Shown here piece after piece: positions 9,231-20,600 of a DNA stretch of 64,000 nt; the first letter of the stretch is position 1; each line of letters opens with the position of its first letter. The DNA comes from Strigamia acuminata (lineage: Eukaryota; Arthropoda; Chilopoda; Geophilomorpha; Linotaeniidae). The translations under genes and the position numbers were made by a program. Below the pieces are notes generated by a model that saw only the letters and a program-made list of their open reading frames with translations, did no database searches and was not told the origin of the DNA. The DNA lies in contig OX442323.1 in the NCBI GenBank assembly GCA_949358305.1, forward strand, positions 4,340,001-4,404,000, in the 5' to 3' direction.

Positions 9231-10712
9231 ATGATAATTCCATAATATTAAAAAGATATTGAAATAAACTATTCAAAGTGATGCAATGTTTAAGATGTAA
9301 TCTAACATGACAATACCTCTGTAGAAACGACTTTGTAGCAATGGCAACAAATTAGAATGCTAAGACCGAAATGCTCAGGAAGCAAATAGTTTTGCATTGG
9401 AGTGGCTTACAATTAATCCTTCAATTAGTGGCTGATCTCCATAGATGTTAAACATCGGATTAAGGAATGTTGTTGACTTGTTCTTAGATCTCGCTTCCAC
9501 CGCAGTTTGGGTTTATAAAACCTTAACATCTAGCGCTTTAGCAAAACTTTGAAATGCTTTAGCAGTCAATTGTGTTTCAAGACACTGTGCCACAACGTTA
9601 CCTGTAATAACAATACCACACTGCCACAAATAAATGCCGGGGCGTTTATTAATAATACTGTACAATTAATTTAAGCTCATACAAATTACTCACATCAGAA
9701 TACCGAGAACAAAAGACCAACCAACAAACTTGTGTCTTTTTTTAAAAAAAATTTTATGGTTGCAAGCTCAAAATGACCTCAACATAGCAGTGGAATGTTA
9801 AACAAGCTGGTGTTCTTGAACCTAACTCATGACACAAGTATTACCACAAAACCCTGTGTCCAAAACACCTGTTAGCACGATAAAACCCACGCCACGACCC
9901 TCAAGATAACCCGGGATTGTGCACAATTTAAAAAAAAGCTTCTTGAAAACTACCCACACACTCATCCCGAACGTTCACAGCTAAATTTGCAGCATTTTGT
10001 ATCGCCCACCACTTAGCTTGTAGATTGTTGGCATACGTCCTCGCGGAGCTATCGCATTTCTCAAGAATAGGCCGTTAAAAGCGAGGCAGTGCACTACCAT
10101 CAGCATTCTGCAGCCACTGCAACAAAGCAATGGTTCGTGACGTTCAGCCATTACCATTTAGATATTCGTTGTCATGGAAACGAGCACATGTAATAGACCA
10201 GATTCCCAAGAGTCTCCGGTATTCCACCATGTTTTTTTTTTCCTCCTCTTCTCCTTTGCCTGCATTTCTTGAATTCTAAATTGCTTTGTACAAAAGATAT
10301 GGAGTTTTGCGACAACAAATTTTTCAGCCTACAAAGAAGTGGGTGGTTGTTGTCCAATGAAAAATAAGTGCCCATTTTTTTCTCTACTTCTTTTCTCTTG
10401 TAGAAAGAAAAATGTGTGTGGCGACAAACAGAGGCTGCTTCGTGTCCGCTTTTCTTATCTTTCTGTGTTCAGTTGTCTTGCAGAGTAATGTTGTTGGGAA
10501 ACATTTTTGTTTACATTGCGGTTGGGAAAGGTGAGTGGTGGAGATAATTACCGCGCTCGACTGAAGATTGTGTAGAAAATGACAAAATAGGAAAGAGAAA
10601 AGGTCAAAGAAGATTTAAAAGTCAAATCCTTGTTCTCGATGTAACCCTGTCACAACTCAGGCAAAGGCTATCGCTTTACAAATTCCTTATTGATTGCAGA
10701 GAAATGAGAATT
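9231..10712. other. Unannotated stretch with a family A fragment
   Basis: About 9632-9661 reads ACTGCCACAAATAAATGCCGG and GGGCGTTTATT, a remnant of a family A left end. Otherwise no gene or repeat is recognised. Confidence 0.4.
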
Positions 10713-10806
10713 TATCAACATGCTCCAGGGTAATTCAGAATGAATCAACTGGCTGCAGGATAAATCAGGATGTATCAACTTCCTGTTGGTTAAATCAGGA
10801 ATAGCT
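10713..10806. repeat. About three diverged 31-bp tandem units
   Basis: Three units share the pattern TCAAC(T/A)...AATTCAG(G)A / TAAATCAGGA at roughly 31-bp spacing. Confidence 0.5.
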
Positions 10807-10815
10807 TAGTCTGTG

Positions 10816-11051
10816 TATACTCTGGCCATGTGTAAGTTTGGCCTAAATCCGAGCCTCATAACTCACTCTGTGCTGCCACCAGGAAAAATAGTTCAGAATT
10901 TATTGCTTGCTTCTTCCAGAAATCTTAGAACGTTCGCTTACTATTTTCAGTAGATCGGTTGCAATCCTGGTGTTTGGATCTAATTTCTTGTATCACTACA
11001 CCAGAGAAAAGGCTCGGATTTAGGCCAAACTTACACATGGCCAGAGTATAG
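10816..11051. repeat. Family G MITE, short internally deleted form
   Basis: TATACTCTGGCCATGTGTAA at the left and its inverse ending CCAGAGTATAG at 11051. The segment GTGCTGCCACCAGGAAAAAT is shared with the copy at 39.7 kb. Confidence 0.7.
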
Positions 11052-11139
11052 TCCTTGTGTTTTGATAATCCTGCATTTTTTAGTGCAGATTGCAGTGATA
11101 GTAAAATTAGGTGACAGTCTGTGGTTAGCTGGTACTGGT

Positions 11140-11290
11140 TAAAGAATACCATTGTACCAGTACACACTACTTTGTATCGGCAAGAAAATACAGTGGTACC
11201 AGTATACAGCACTTTGAACTGGCAAAACAGTATCGCGGTACTTGGAAAAAAGTATCGCAGGACCGGCAAAAAAGTACCGATACCGACAAA
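11140..11290. repeat. Degenerate local tandem repeat rich in GTACC/GGTAC
   Basis: A unit of roughly 43 bp is duplicated (ATTGTACCAGTACACAC... / AGTGGTACCAGTATACAG...), followed by shorter pieces with GGCAAAAAAGTA. Overlapping small ORFs are by-products. Confidence 0.5.
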
Positions 11291-11339
11291 AATGTCTAGG
11301 ATAACAGCATATTGCAGGGGTCAAAAAGTCTAGGATGGC

Positions 11340-12081
11340 ACAAACTTGTTACAGTTTGTTTTATTCTGAAATGACTCCGGTTACTCCCATTCAATCTAGT
11401 TGATCATCCCATGATGTCATAGTGGCTAAGCACCATCTACATATGATTTATTGAACTAAAATAACTTTTATTTTACTAGCAGTGGTTGCTACGATTTATT
11501 TAACTTGGCATAATAATCACGTGTTCATATTAGAACACCATAGTAAAGCAGCATTAGGCTTGGTCAGTACTTAGATGGGGTATTAACGGCCGAGCAGAAC
11601 TGCGTAAATTGACCATAGACAAATATTTGAACAAACGATTAGTGGTATCCTTTAAATAAACAAGATTCATTGTGTTGTGGATGAGCCATAAAGAGAAGAG
11701 ATAAAAAGCAGTTAATCAGCTTGTCCTTTAATTTTAAGACGTGTAATGATGATAACATTTTGTGAAACATGAGACTTTCTTGCTCCCGCCAGCAACTCAT
11801 AATGTATGTGTGAAGCATAAATCACATAACTAGATAGAATCTCTCTGGCCTCTGGTGACAACATTGAGCACTTGTGCCTTGTCATCAAAATGCACTAGCT
11901 CTGATAATTGTATTTACGCAACATACTCCAGTGGCTTGCTCTGCATGCACCACAACCACTAATGTTCACTCAAGCAACACATTCTACTCAAGTTTATTAA
12001 AAGCACACCTAACTAGCATTTCCACACGGTCACAACGCAAGCTTTTTCTACATGCAACTTTCCGAACATTAAAAAGGGTTC
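11340..12081. other. Unannotated stretch
   Basis: No supported feature; a 76-codon plus-strand frame at 11874-12104 runs into a repeat tail. Confidence 0.35.
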
Positions 12082-12135
12082 CATTTATTTATTTATTTAT
12101 TTAATTTCAAACACTCCGATGGAGTAATTACAGAG
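12082..12135 (-). repeat. LINE/SINE-type 3' tail, second copy
   Basis: Reverse complement reads ATTACTCCATCGGAGTGT followed by an (AAAT)n tail, matching 8956-9002. A 63-codon minus-strand frame just upstream of the tail (12144-12335) could be retroposon body but is not recognisable. Confidence 0.55.
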
Positions 12136-12424
12136 AGGAAAATTTAAGCAGTGTTTTGAACTTTTAAAACGTGAGTGTGCAGTCGTTTACGCATGTGCTT
12201 GCAATGGTAACGGCAACGAGACGCAGAACAGTCAAGGACCGTGGATCTGACATCATATGGAAGATCGACACGTAAAAATACACTCAGTAATATTCTAGAG
12301 TCGAATTGGTCAGAGTCGAACAAAGGATTTCTCAAGATGGAGTCCTCAGTTATTGTTTGAATAAAGTATCATTAAGTTGTCAACCTTACCACGTGTCGTT
12401 CATTGTAATCACCCAACCTTCGAG

Positions 12425-12493
12425 CGTTTAAAACTACAGTTTGGTTAATCGGTCATTCGCATGACCAACGCTCGGATAATCGACGCTCTACTG
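12425..12493. repeat. pogo/Tigger-like MITE end
   Basis: Reverse complement starts TA-CAGTAGAGCGTCGATTATCC at 12493, a terminus style of pogo/Tigger elements that duplicate TA. GAGCGTT blocks are inverted within the segment. The other end is unclear. Confidence 0.5.
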
Positions 12494-13301
12494 TACTTTT
12501 TGATGTGACATTTATGGTGTCTAGTTTTCTTTCTACAGACCAGCCTCGGACCATTCGCTTCAAAATCTCAATAAATCGATGAACAAGTAGCCTATTCCGG
12601 AGAGAATAATATAATTTAATCGCATTGTTCGTTGACTCGAGTCATTCAACAAAACGATTTAAGTACTCTTCAAAATAATCCCCAAAAAAAAACAACTAAA
12701 ACTCAACTTCATCTCCTTTAAATTGAGTTACAACATCAATACTTCAACGTTTATTTACTTTGATTCACTTTGATCATTATAAATGAATGTGTTGGCATTA
12801 TTATTCAAATGACACATGACAGGTAATCACAGCATCACTTAAATGCTAATTTAAAACTTTGACAACCTAAATTGACAGATGGCTAATTGATGGTAAATCC
12901 CTAATTACCCTAATGGACACACACTTTGCCAAAACAACTTTCAACAATAGACAAGATCACATTAAAACAACTAATTTTAACCTTTTAAAGCACAAACTTT
13001 TCAGTGAAAATCAGCAAAACAAACAACTTAAAGTTGCAAATTTCCAAAGAGCTAAATGCCACGCAAATAAATGGTTCAAAAAAATTTTCATTAAATGCTG
13101 TTCTTTGCATTTGCAGCAAATACATTTCTCATTCCCACCCCGCAATTGCCACCTTACACTTCTCGTGGCTGGTTCGCAATCAATTGACGCATACGAGCAA
13201 TACTCTCAATTTCCCTCCTACATTTACAAACTAGTGCACGTAAAGCCATGTGTTTTGCAACCTGTATTTTCCCAGCCCAGAACACTTTTTTCAGACATGT
13301 A
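12494..13301. other. Unannotated stretch
   Basis: A 135-codon plus-strand frame covers 12913-13320 but is A-rich, has no start or splice support, runs into a repeat and resembles no family, so it is treated as chance. Confidence 0.35.
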
Positions 13302-13628
13302 CCGTCGAAACTCTTTATAACGAATCACAAGAGACCCTAAAAATCGATTCGTTATAACGAGAATTTGTTGAATCGAAATTTTTTAACGTGGTGCTCTATG
13401 ACCAGGCATTCATTATACAACCCGTGGCAAAAAGTATGCGATACTTTTTCTGCTTCAAAAAATCAGTAGAAAAAGTTCCTGTAAAAAATTGGTGTTAAAG
13501 AATTAGATGGAATCAATAAAGGGCTAAATAATGAAAATAATACGTTAACGTCAAACGTGAATGTAACCACTGCCTTCGTTATATCGATAATTCGTTATAT
13601 CGCGATTCGTTATAAAGAGTTTCGAATG
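13302..13628. repeat. Family E MITE, longer form
   Basis: Left end CCGTCGAAACTCTTTATAAC and right end the inverse at 13628, TA on each side. ATTCGTTATA-type blocks are repeated in both orientations. About 327 bp; the middle is not shared with the other copies. Confidence 0.75.
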
Positions 13629-14470
13629 TATCACTGTAATTGCAATGGCGCATTTTTTTATTTAATGGTTTTCCTCTTTAAATATTAGAAAATTTGGTAA
13701 TTTATTTAAAATAATGAGGAAATTTAATCTATTGCTAATAAATATGCATTTTTTTTATTGCAAGAAAGTAATAAATTAAATTTTTTTTCAGAACCGTTCA
13801 ACTGCTTCATTTCCTATGGGAGATATCGGTTACTTTTGATCTTTAAGAGGGTCTATAAAGTTGCTCTTATATTGCTAATATTTTAGCCATTAAATTCAGC
13901 AATAAAAAAGCCCATCTTCCAAATATAAATAGACTTTACCAATTTCCATTTCTTCCCTTCCATTTCTGAAAAATCTCTTATCTCGTAAAACTTTAATCCA
14001 AATTTGTGATGAAGAGTAATTAAAATTAGTCTGCTAAACAGCCAATAATAGCTTAGACCGCAATTGATCGTTATCCAGATTGTAATTAAAACTCTAACAA
14101 TGCAAAAAGGGAAGAAAGGGAAAAAATTCCTACACTTTAATTAATGGAAAGTAATTTTAACTTGTCGCTTAGCAATAAATGTTTTTTTTTCCTAATTGGA
14201 AGTGCTAATTTATATTTTAATTTAAAAACACAAATATTTGCGATTTTCTCATGAGAAAGAAACCACACAGATTAAAAACACGTCCGTCGTTTCAATTTTG
14301 TAATGAATAGGATCTTCTATCTCAACGTGCTCATCTCAAAAGTGATTAATTAGAATTGGGATATTAATAGCACTAATATTAAACAAAAACAAAACGAGAT
14401 TAGTTTTCACCAAAAGCCTTTCCATTTTGTGATCATCGTTCCCATATAGTTAAAAAATAAATTTTGCAAT
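13629..14470. other. Unannotated stretch with one acceptor-like site
   Basis: TTTTTTTTCAG at 13782-13792 is a good plus-strand acceptor; the frame after it gives 15 codons before a stop. No partner signal, so no exon is called. Confidence 0.3.
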
Positions 14471-14640
14471 ATCGTATTTTACCGATTAAAAGTCGCCCTT
14501 GAATAGTAGCCGCGGCTGAGACACCAAGAATACCGTATTTTGCAAAAGTACGATATTGTTTATATTATACTGAACTTTAACTCAGGTGAAATTTGAAGTC
14601 ATTGGACATTCATTTAATTAATTATGTTAAATGCTGGTGT
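14471..14640. repeat. Family B left end joined to a family F internal fragment
   Basis: 14471-14560 reads TCGTATTTTACCGATTAAAA and GTAGCCGCGGCTGAGACAC. 14557-14630 is the reverse complement of about 19295-19365 inside family F (TGACTTCAAATTTCA block). The junction suggests nesting or recombination. Confidence 0.6.
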
Positions 14641-14884
14641 GTTTCGTACTTGTGTTTGTATTGGTTCAATGCTGTTGGATTGCATTTGGATGTAGTAGGG
14701 CTGGAGTCATGAAAACGACCAGTCGGTTGTAGGAAATTGTATGGAATGTGGTTTATTCATAGAAAAACAAAGGAGTTAAAAATGGGTCAAAGTCACTGGT
14801 CACTGATTGGCAGATACATAGATCTGGGGTGACTGAGTGAGGCGACAAGAATTGGAGTGCCAAACACTCCAAATGCATTCTTGT

Positions 14885-14940
14885 GAAGCCAAACGCAATT
14901 CAAAATACATTGCAATATAATTTCAATGTATATTTGAACG
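14885..14940. repeat. Family D-related fragment
   Basis: Contains CAAAATACATTGCAATATAA and AATGTATATTTGAACGAT, diverged from the family D ends. Confidence 0.4.
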
Positions 14941-15043
14941 ATGCGAAGGAAAATCGACAACTGATTTAGACTTCGCGATAAGAATTCAGTAATAAATGCC
15001 AAACCACACAAGCAAATCAAGGGATTATTGTACGAAACATACC

Positions 15044-15425
15044 GTAAATGCTCTAATAACGCAGTGTTCTAATTATAAAATCCAGATTTCCTCCGCACAC
15101 TAAATTTGTTGGAAATCCTTTTAAACTTCATTCAGAATTGCCACAACTTGCAACATGTTCCACATTTCATGTACAAGCATTTGTTATTTTCATTTGCAGA
15201 AGACTATAGTTACATACAGACAATTTACAATGGCTAGACAATGTGCAAAAATTAGATATTTTGCTAAGTTATAACGGAAAATATTAATTATATAAATAGG
15301 CAATAAATGTTGTTAACTTAACTACATTTTATCAGCCAAAAATTCAATTCATTTTTAGGTTGTGTATTATTAACGCCCAGCGGTATAATAAAGGCCAACA
15401 CACTAATTACAAAATTTAGATTTTG
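15044..15425. repeat. Two family S fragments (15044-15100, 15368-15425)
   Basis: TACCGTAAATGCTCTAATAA and GTGTTCTAATTATAAAATCC, also seen at 49384-49436. The second fragment keeps ACACTAATTACAAAATTTAG. Fragmented; no termini defined. Confidence 0.5.
15250..15316. repeat. Solo DIRS terminal repeat, diverged
   Basis: Matches the internal complementary region at 2905-2969 in the same orientation (ATATTTTGCTAAGTTATAAC, then GGCAATAAATGTTGTTAAC) with about ten differences. No DIRS coding sequence lies next to it, so it is an older terminal fragment of the same family. Confidence 0.75.
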
Positions 15426-15845
15426 CCTGCACTTTATTAGGGAACGACAGTCCAATGAAAGGATTTACAGTAGGAAAATACTACAAATTTCAACAAACAA
15501 CAAATGGAAAAACACGTAGCGCAGAAGAAAATATATGTCCACAAAATAAAGTCAGATCATATTTACTACTCCCTGCATAATAGAAAAATCTATACTCTAA
15601 TATGGTGGAAAAAAATTTTAAACCCATCTAATGCCAAAGCAGCACAGCTTCAAAAGTGATAAACCAAAATGGAAAAAAAATCTAAACTACTTAACACACA
15701 AAATTTTATGACTCCACAACCAAGCACGAAAAAAAAAGATCATAAAGTTTAAATTCCGCACTTAAATTCACCTATTTGTAATAAAGGTGCTTCAAAAACT
15801 GCACTGAAATCATTTCCAGTTAAAGCTGAATTATCAATTCTATAG
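15426..15845. other. Unannotated stretch
   Basis: A+T-rich; nothing recognised. Confidence 0.4.
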
Positions 15846-15960
15846 ATCAGAGGTTCCCAAACTTTTTAGCATCGCGACCCATTTTTAAGCAAGGTGATCT
15901 TCCGCGTCTCACTTCATCTACCGGTGCATTAAATTTATCAAAAATGAACTACGGAGTACT
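15846..15960. mobile_element. hAT-like terminus (CAGAGGTTCCCAAACTTTTT)
   Basis: CAGAGGTTCCCAAACTTTTT followed by TCGCGACCC is a common end of hAT (Charlie-type) elements. The opposite end is not found; a 22-bp tandem array starts soon after and may have replaced it. Confidence 0.55.
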
Positions 15961-15966
15961 ATATAA

Positions 15967-16201
15967 CTATATAATTTTGCATACAATTTTGTATAATTTT
16001 GCATAAAATTTTGTATAATTTTGCATAAAATTTTATATAATTTTGCATAAAATTTTATATAATTTTGCATAAAATTTTATATAATTTTGCATAAAATTTT
16101 ATATAATTTTGCATAAAATTTTATATAATTTTGCATAAAATTTTATATAAGTTTGCATAAAATTTTATATAATTTTGCATAAAATTTTACATAAGTTTGC
16201 A
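15967..16201. repeat. 22-bp tandem repeat, about 10-11 units
   Basis: The unit ATAATTTTGCATAAAATTTTAT repeats with rare changes (GT for AT early, AAG for AAT late). Both edge zones carry the variant units, the centre is homogeneous. Confidence 0.95.
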
Positions 16202-16987
16202 AAAAAAGCTTGTCCTATTTAGGCGTGTGTGATGGGTGCGCACCACCAAAAATCAGCCCATGCCCCACCTGGGAAACGCTTCCATAGATAATCACCTCAT
16301 TACAACGCATGTCATCTTTAAGATATTATTAACACCAGCAAAGTTGAAGCTAGACAGGCCTCTCCATCAAAATGTGGTTTTCTTGTGTAAAAAAAAATAT
16401 GACAAAAATGAGTTGAGTGTTGTTAATTGCGTTTTGAGATAAATGACTGTGTGCATATGGAAGCGAAAGAAAGATTTCCTTCATTGCATGGATGATTGAT
16501 GAAAAGAAGGTTGTGGATTTTTCATATAGGTGATCAACTCATTTTTTTACCTGCCAAAATAAAAATGATGGCTGCTATGAAGGTTCTGTTGTCAGCATAA
16601 ATGTGTCCCAGGAGAGAAACCAAAGTACCAACCATGAGAAAAGCCAAACTGGTCAGCAAAAGTGGAGTGCAAAGCCGCATTCGTTCTGCAAATAAAAGAT
16701 ATAAATTCAGATGTATGACAATGCAGAAAACAATTGTCTTATTGATCCCAAGTATGGGGTTACTGGTGCTGCTTTTATTGCTAAAAATGTCTTTTCCAAA
16801 GGCAGTTGAATAGAAATGCTCAGATTTGAGCGGCGGTTAGTTACCGCTCACTAGATCCGTTTACAGCGGATAAAGCAATCCAATATAACAAAGTTCCTTT
16901 AGTTTATATTAAGAAAGCTGATAAAGCTGTTGCAATAGACTAACAATTACAATACTTTCATATGTCTGCAATGAGAATGTGGGTTTA
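16202..16987. other. Unannotated stretch
   Basis: Two 68-70-codon plus-strand frames (16236-16442, 16601-16813) have no family likeness or splice support. Confidence 0.35.
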
Positions 16988-17401
16988 CCCCATGTGGTCC
17001 ACAAATACCGTAGTCCTTCCTTTTAGGAACCGCTCTCGAATAAAAGCCGCAGCTGAGGGAGCAAAAATACCGTATTTATACAGCATTTCCTAAGAATGCA
17101 TTTTGTAATACATTATTGCATGCTATTGGTGGGCAAATGATAATATATTTTATTCCCAATACTAATATTTGTCAAATATGAATGCATTATTTAAAGTACA
17201 AGTATTCTGCTTAATTTCGCAAATTGCTATACATTTAGACAACAATAAAGTAATAACCAAAACCTAAACTTGTGTCTTTCGTGTATTTAATCATCGTGTG
17301 TGTTGCGTCCAGCGCCTCGTGGCTCTCCCCCGACCACGTGATGTCCGTCCGAACACCCACAAAAGCATTATATTGTAAAAAAATATTTTTGAACCATATG
17401 G
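16988..17401. repeat. Family D element carrying a family B insertion (17008-17080)
   Basis: Outer ends CCCCATGTGGTCCACAAATA and the inverse TTTTTGAACCATATGG at 17401. Just inside the left end lies TA-CCGTAGTCC...AAAAGCCGCAGCTGAG, a family B left half. Internal AATGCATTTTGTAATACATT is shared with the 42.5-kb copy. Confidence 0.7.
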
Positions 17402-17872
17402 AATTTCTCAAGAACCTCCGGCTTATCCTCATTAAAGTCATTCACAATTTATTTTATTTGATTTTAATCTGAACTCAACCACTTTAATAATTTGTTCCTT
17501 TATTTTGGCCTAAGCACATTGTGGTTATGTGGAAGAGAATTGATCATGTGACTACATGATGGCTTATCATTAGTTAGCTCTTGGCAGTAGGCTGATCTTT
17601 TACAGTTACTTCTGCTATCTCTACTTTACTTCCTCAGCTTGTACTGGCATTACTGTCATTTCTAACTGTTTTATTGTCAACATAATGCGAACCTAACTTA
17701 ACATTAATGGCACACTATTTATTCATTTTTATTCCATTTAGCATGGCCATGCCCCTATAGGCTAAACCATGAAGATAAATATGAAAAAGTAGAAACTTCA
17801 TTATCATGAATTGTTAAAAAATAAAATCAATAATTCAGTCATGGATTGTACTGTAGGCACAAACTGATATCG
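17402..17872. other. Unannotated stretch
   Basis: No supported feature. Confidence 0.4.
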
Positions 17873-17964
17873 TAATACCCCGCTTTCAGCGGCATTTTAA
17901 TGGAATTCGTAAGTGAAATTTCCAAAAGTTGGTACGGCATGCCGCTTAAAGCGAGGTATTATTA
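17873..17964. repeat. Family Q small foldback
   Basis: TAATACCCCGCTTTCAGCGG at the left is the near-inverse of CCGCTTAAAGCGAGGTATTA at the right. A second copy is at 24753-24868, sharing GGCATTCGTAAGTGA-like middle sequence. Confidence 0.7.
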
Positions 17965-17986
17965 TACCTTTGTTCACGGATCTCCA

Positions 17987-18257
17987 TCATTTTAGCGACG
18001 CTCATTTTAGCGAAAAAGTCCCATTTTAGCGAACATGTCATTTTAGCAACACAAAAACCTAGGTTTAATTCCTAAGAAGGGCTAACAAAAGGGGGCTGCG
18101 CCCCCCCTTGACCCCCCGCGAACCTAACCTTACTGGTTTTTTGATGAAAGCCACTTTTTTATCGTGTAGCGTCGCTAAAACCTTGGTTTTTGTGTCGCTA
18201 AAATGACATGTTCGCTAAAATGGGACTTTTTCGCTAAAATGAGCGTCGCTAAAATGA
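17987..18257. repeat. Family P foldback with near-perfect ~75-bp arms
   Basis: Arms 17987-18065 and 18177-18257 are almost exact inverses. Each arm holds four spaced copies of CATTTTAGCG/A. The loop contains a hairpin GGGGGCTGCGCCCCC near 18092-18106. No coding capacity; no clear target duplication. Confidence 0.85.
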
Positions 18258-18999
18258 CGCTAACCGATGTTCACACCAATAATTTTGGGCTAGCCTAAAA
18301 TTCAAATCTAGTTCTAAATGATTTAGTCTACAAAATGATTAGGTTAATGCCTTCCCATGAAGAATTAAAAAAACCGCACGTCTAGGCTAACCTGCAGCCA
18401 ATAGATAATCAACTGACCATGTTACGCACAGAATTGTGGAAAGTGACCTTAGCAGTTAACTATTTCTTTGGCAATTATTTAGTACACACACCTGGATTAG
18501 AATTATCTAGTTTAAAATATGTGTTTGCACTAAGAACCAGAACTAGATTTAAACTTTGGGTTAGCCCAAACTTTCTGGTGCGAACAAGGCATTACAGGGC
18601 ATTACAAGGCAGTAGCTGCATTCAAAAACTAAAATATTTTGTGTTTTACTTCAATTTTAAACCAAAAATGACATCATTTCCTGCTTAAACCCATGTTAAA
18701 ACTTAAAATACACTTAAACTAAAATTGTTATTTTAATTTTTGAATGCAGCTAGTGATACGTTACATTTATATGTCATCTTTATCATATCTATTTCAATGT
18801 TGAAGAGCTTCAATTTGTGCTGCTTAGATCTAATTCATTTTATGAATTAAATTTTTAAAACTCTTTTCCAAGTGTCAAATTGCAAAAAAAATTCTGTCAA
18901 ATGAAAGTCATTTTTCTGGCGTGTAAATTATGTAGAATAGATTTAAATGTCAGGCAAGCCAAAACTTTCTAGTGCAAATGGGTTATCTTACAGTAGTAA
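18258..18999. repeat. Stretch containing a repeat shared with 9.06-9.19 kb (about 18620-18755)
   Basis: 18620-18755 starts GCATTCAAAAACTAAAATAT and ends TTTTTGAATGCAGCTA, so it has short inverted ends, and matches about 9064-9190. The rest of the stretch shows nothing recognisable. Confidence 0.55.
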
Positions 19000-19449
19000 C
19001 CCTAGAAGGCATAAGGATAAAATGTACCTGTTTTAGCATAAGGCATTATGCGTTTATGGACAATTTTCAGGTCAATTAGTTAGAGCGCCGTTTAGTTTTT
19101 TAAGTTTGCTACTAATCTTATAAAGGGCGCTAGTTGTGACCAATAATAATAAAGAATTTTTCACCAACTAGTAGCAGGTTTAAACACTACTGGTAAAAGC
19201 CAAAAGTTGTTAACTGAAGCGCTTTTCACTTAAAGCAGCAAAGCCAGCTTAACAGTTTTGCTGGAAATTTAAAGGGCAGAAAATTTCAATTTAGCATAAT
19301 TAATTAAATGAATGACCAATGACTTCAAATTTCATTTGACATAAAGTTCAGTACCATATAAACAAAATCACAAACTTTCAGCAAAAAAAAGAATAAAAAA
19401 AATTTCTTATTCAAGAAAGTGGTTGTCCTTAGCCTTATGCCTCTGAAGG
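19000..19449. mobile_element. piggyBac-like MITE (family F), copy 1
   Basis: Begins CCCTAGAAGGCATAAGG and ends CCTTATGCCTCTGAAGG, followed by TTAA; the left flank is GTAA, a decayed TTAA. It aligns along its length with 52077-52544. TTAA duplication and CCCT ends are piggyBac hallmarks; no transposase is present. Confidence 0.85.
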
Positions 19450-19453
19450 TTAA

Positions 19454-20029
19454 ATAAATCTCATATGAGTTTAAATTGAATAAAACACTCTACATTTGAC
19501 CAAGAAAACAATTTTACATTATCATCCCCCAAGATGGATATCAGGGTTAGATAAAAACAAAACTGGCCCTGCTATTTATCACCAAGGCAATACCCTAAAC
19601 ACAGCAATATCAAAGCATTCATCACCTGCATGTCCTATTCTGTTATTGTTGCTTTAAGGACATAAGCATTTCTAAATTCTCTTCATTAATAATACACAGG
19701 CAATAACGGAGGTAACCTCCAGCCAGAACCCAACTAACATTTCACTTCACTTAAAAGATCATAAAAGTCTTCCCATCACCTCCCCCTGCTCCCCCCAAAA
19801 AAAAAAAAAAAATTACTATACTTATCTCCAATAAAAAAAAAGTCCAGTCGCAAGTTGAGTAAAAAGCGAAGAAACGTGTCTGGAAACAGCACTTCCTTTT
19901 TTTAATCAACTCATTTGAAAGCAGCTTGCCTTTACATTAGAGTAATTTTCTCCCAACCAAGTCTAGAGTCAATAAACAAACATCCCAGCATTTTAAACCC
20001 CGATGACTGATAATAAGGCACGTAATAAG
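19454..20029. other. Unannotated stretch with poly(A)
   Basis: An A-run of about 18 lies near 19796-19812; nothing else recognised. Confidence 0.4.
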
Positions 20030-20345
20030 AGTTTAATTGCCTCCATTTTCTGCGAGAAGCCTTGCATTTCCCCTTTACTCTACTCAGGTTAAATGGAGTT
20101 TGAGGATCCTCTGGAGTATAGACCGATTGCCCCCGGTTGGAAAGAAATGCGGGAACATTGCCAACGGTGATTTCCAGGACAACCAACCTTCTGTCCGTGG
20201 TGATATCAGAATGCAAAGCAGTTGCCATTTTTCATTTGACCGAGACAACAACTTGTCGTTAAATCCAGCTGGAATTAAGGGAGAGCGCTTGGGGCCCCAC
20301 AAAAGCCACTACTACACGCAAGGGTCCCCACGACTACAAATCTGA
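20030..20345. other. Balanced-composition island open in several frames; possible host exon
   Basis: Less A+T-rich than its surroundings. On the plus strand CCCCTTTACTCTACTCAG (AG at 20086-20087) precedes 20088-20166 and a GT at 20167. An ATG at 20093 opens a short coding-looking run (MEFEDPLEYRPIAPGWKEM...). On the minus strand an ATG at 20228 in strong Kozak context (AAAATGG) opens 98 codons. Both cannot be right, and no family is recognised. At most one real exon is here. Confidence 0.25.
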
Positions 20346-20419
20346 CTGGCCAATGAATTCTGATCATCTCAATACCTCGGTTGTGTTGTTTACATTTTGT
20401 CACCTGGCTCCAATGTATT

Positions 20420-20600
20420 CAAATCCCAAATGAGGGTCTCCATCGCTAGGGGGAGTTGTACTGTAATCTCTCGGACCTAAGACGTGTAACGGCACTTCCG
20501 GTAACGTTACGAAGAAGTGTGGTTCGTTGCTAGAACGTGTGCGCGAATAAACCAAGTATATCTTCAACAATCAATGTAGTCTTTTGCGACTAACAAAATA
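20420..20600 (+). repeat. Family L, LTR-like repeat, copy 1
   Basis: Contains GAGGGTCTCC, ACTTCCGGTAAC, GTGTGCGCGAATAAAC (an AATAAA signal) and TATATCTTCAACAATCAATG. It matches 22085-22250 inverted. The poly(A) signal and lack of inverted ends suggest a solo LTR or other retroposon; ends are not fixed. Confidence 0.5.
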
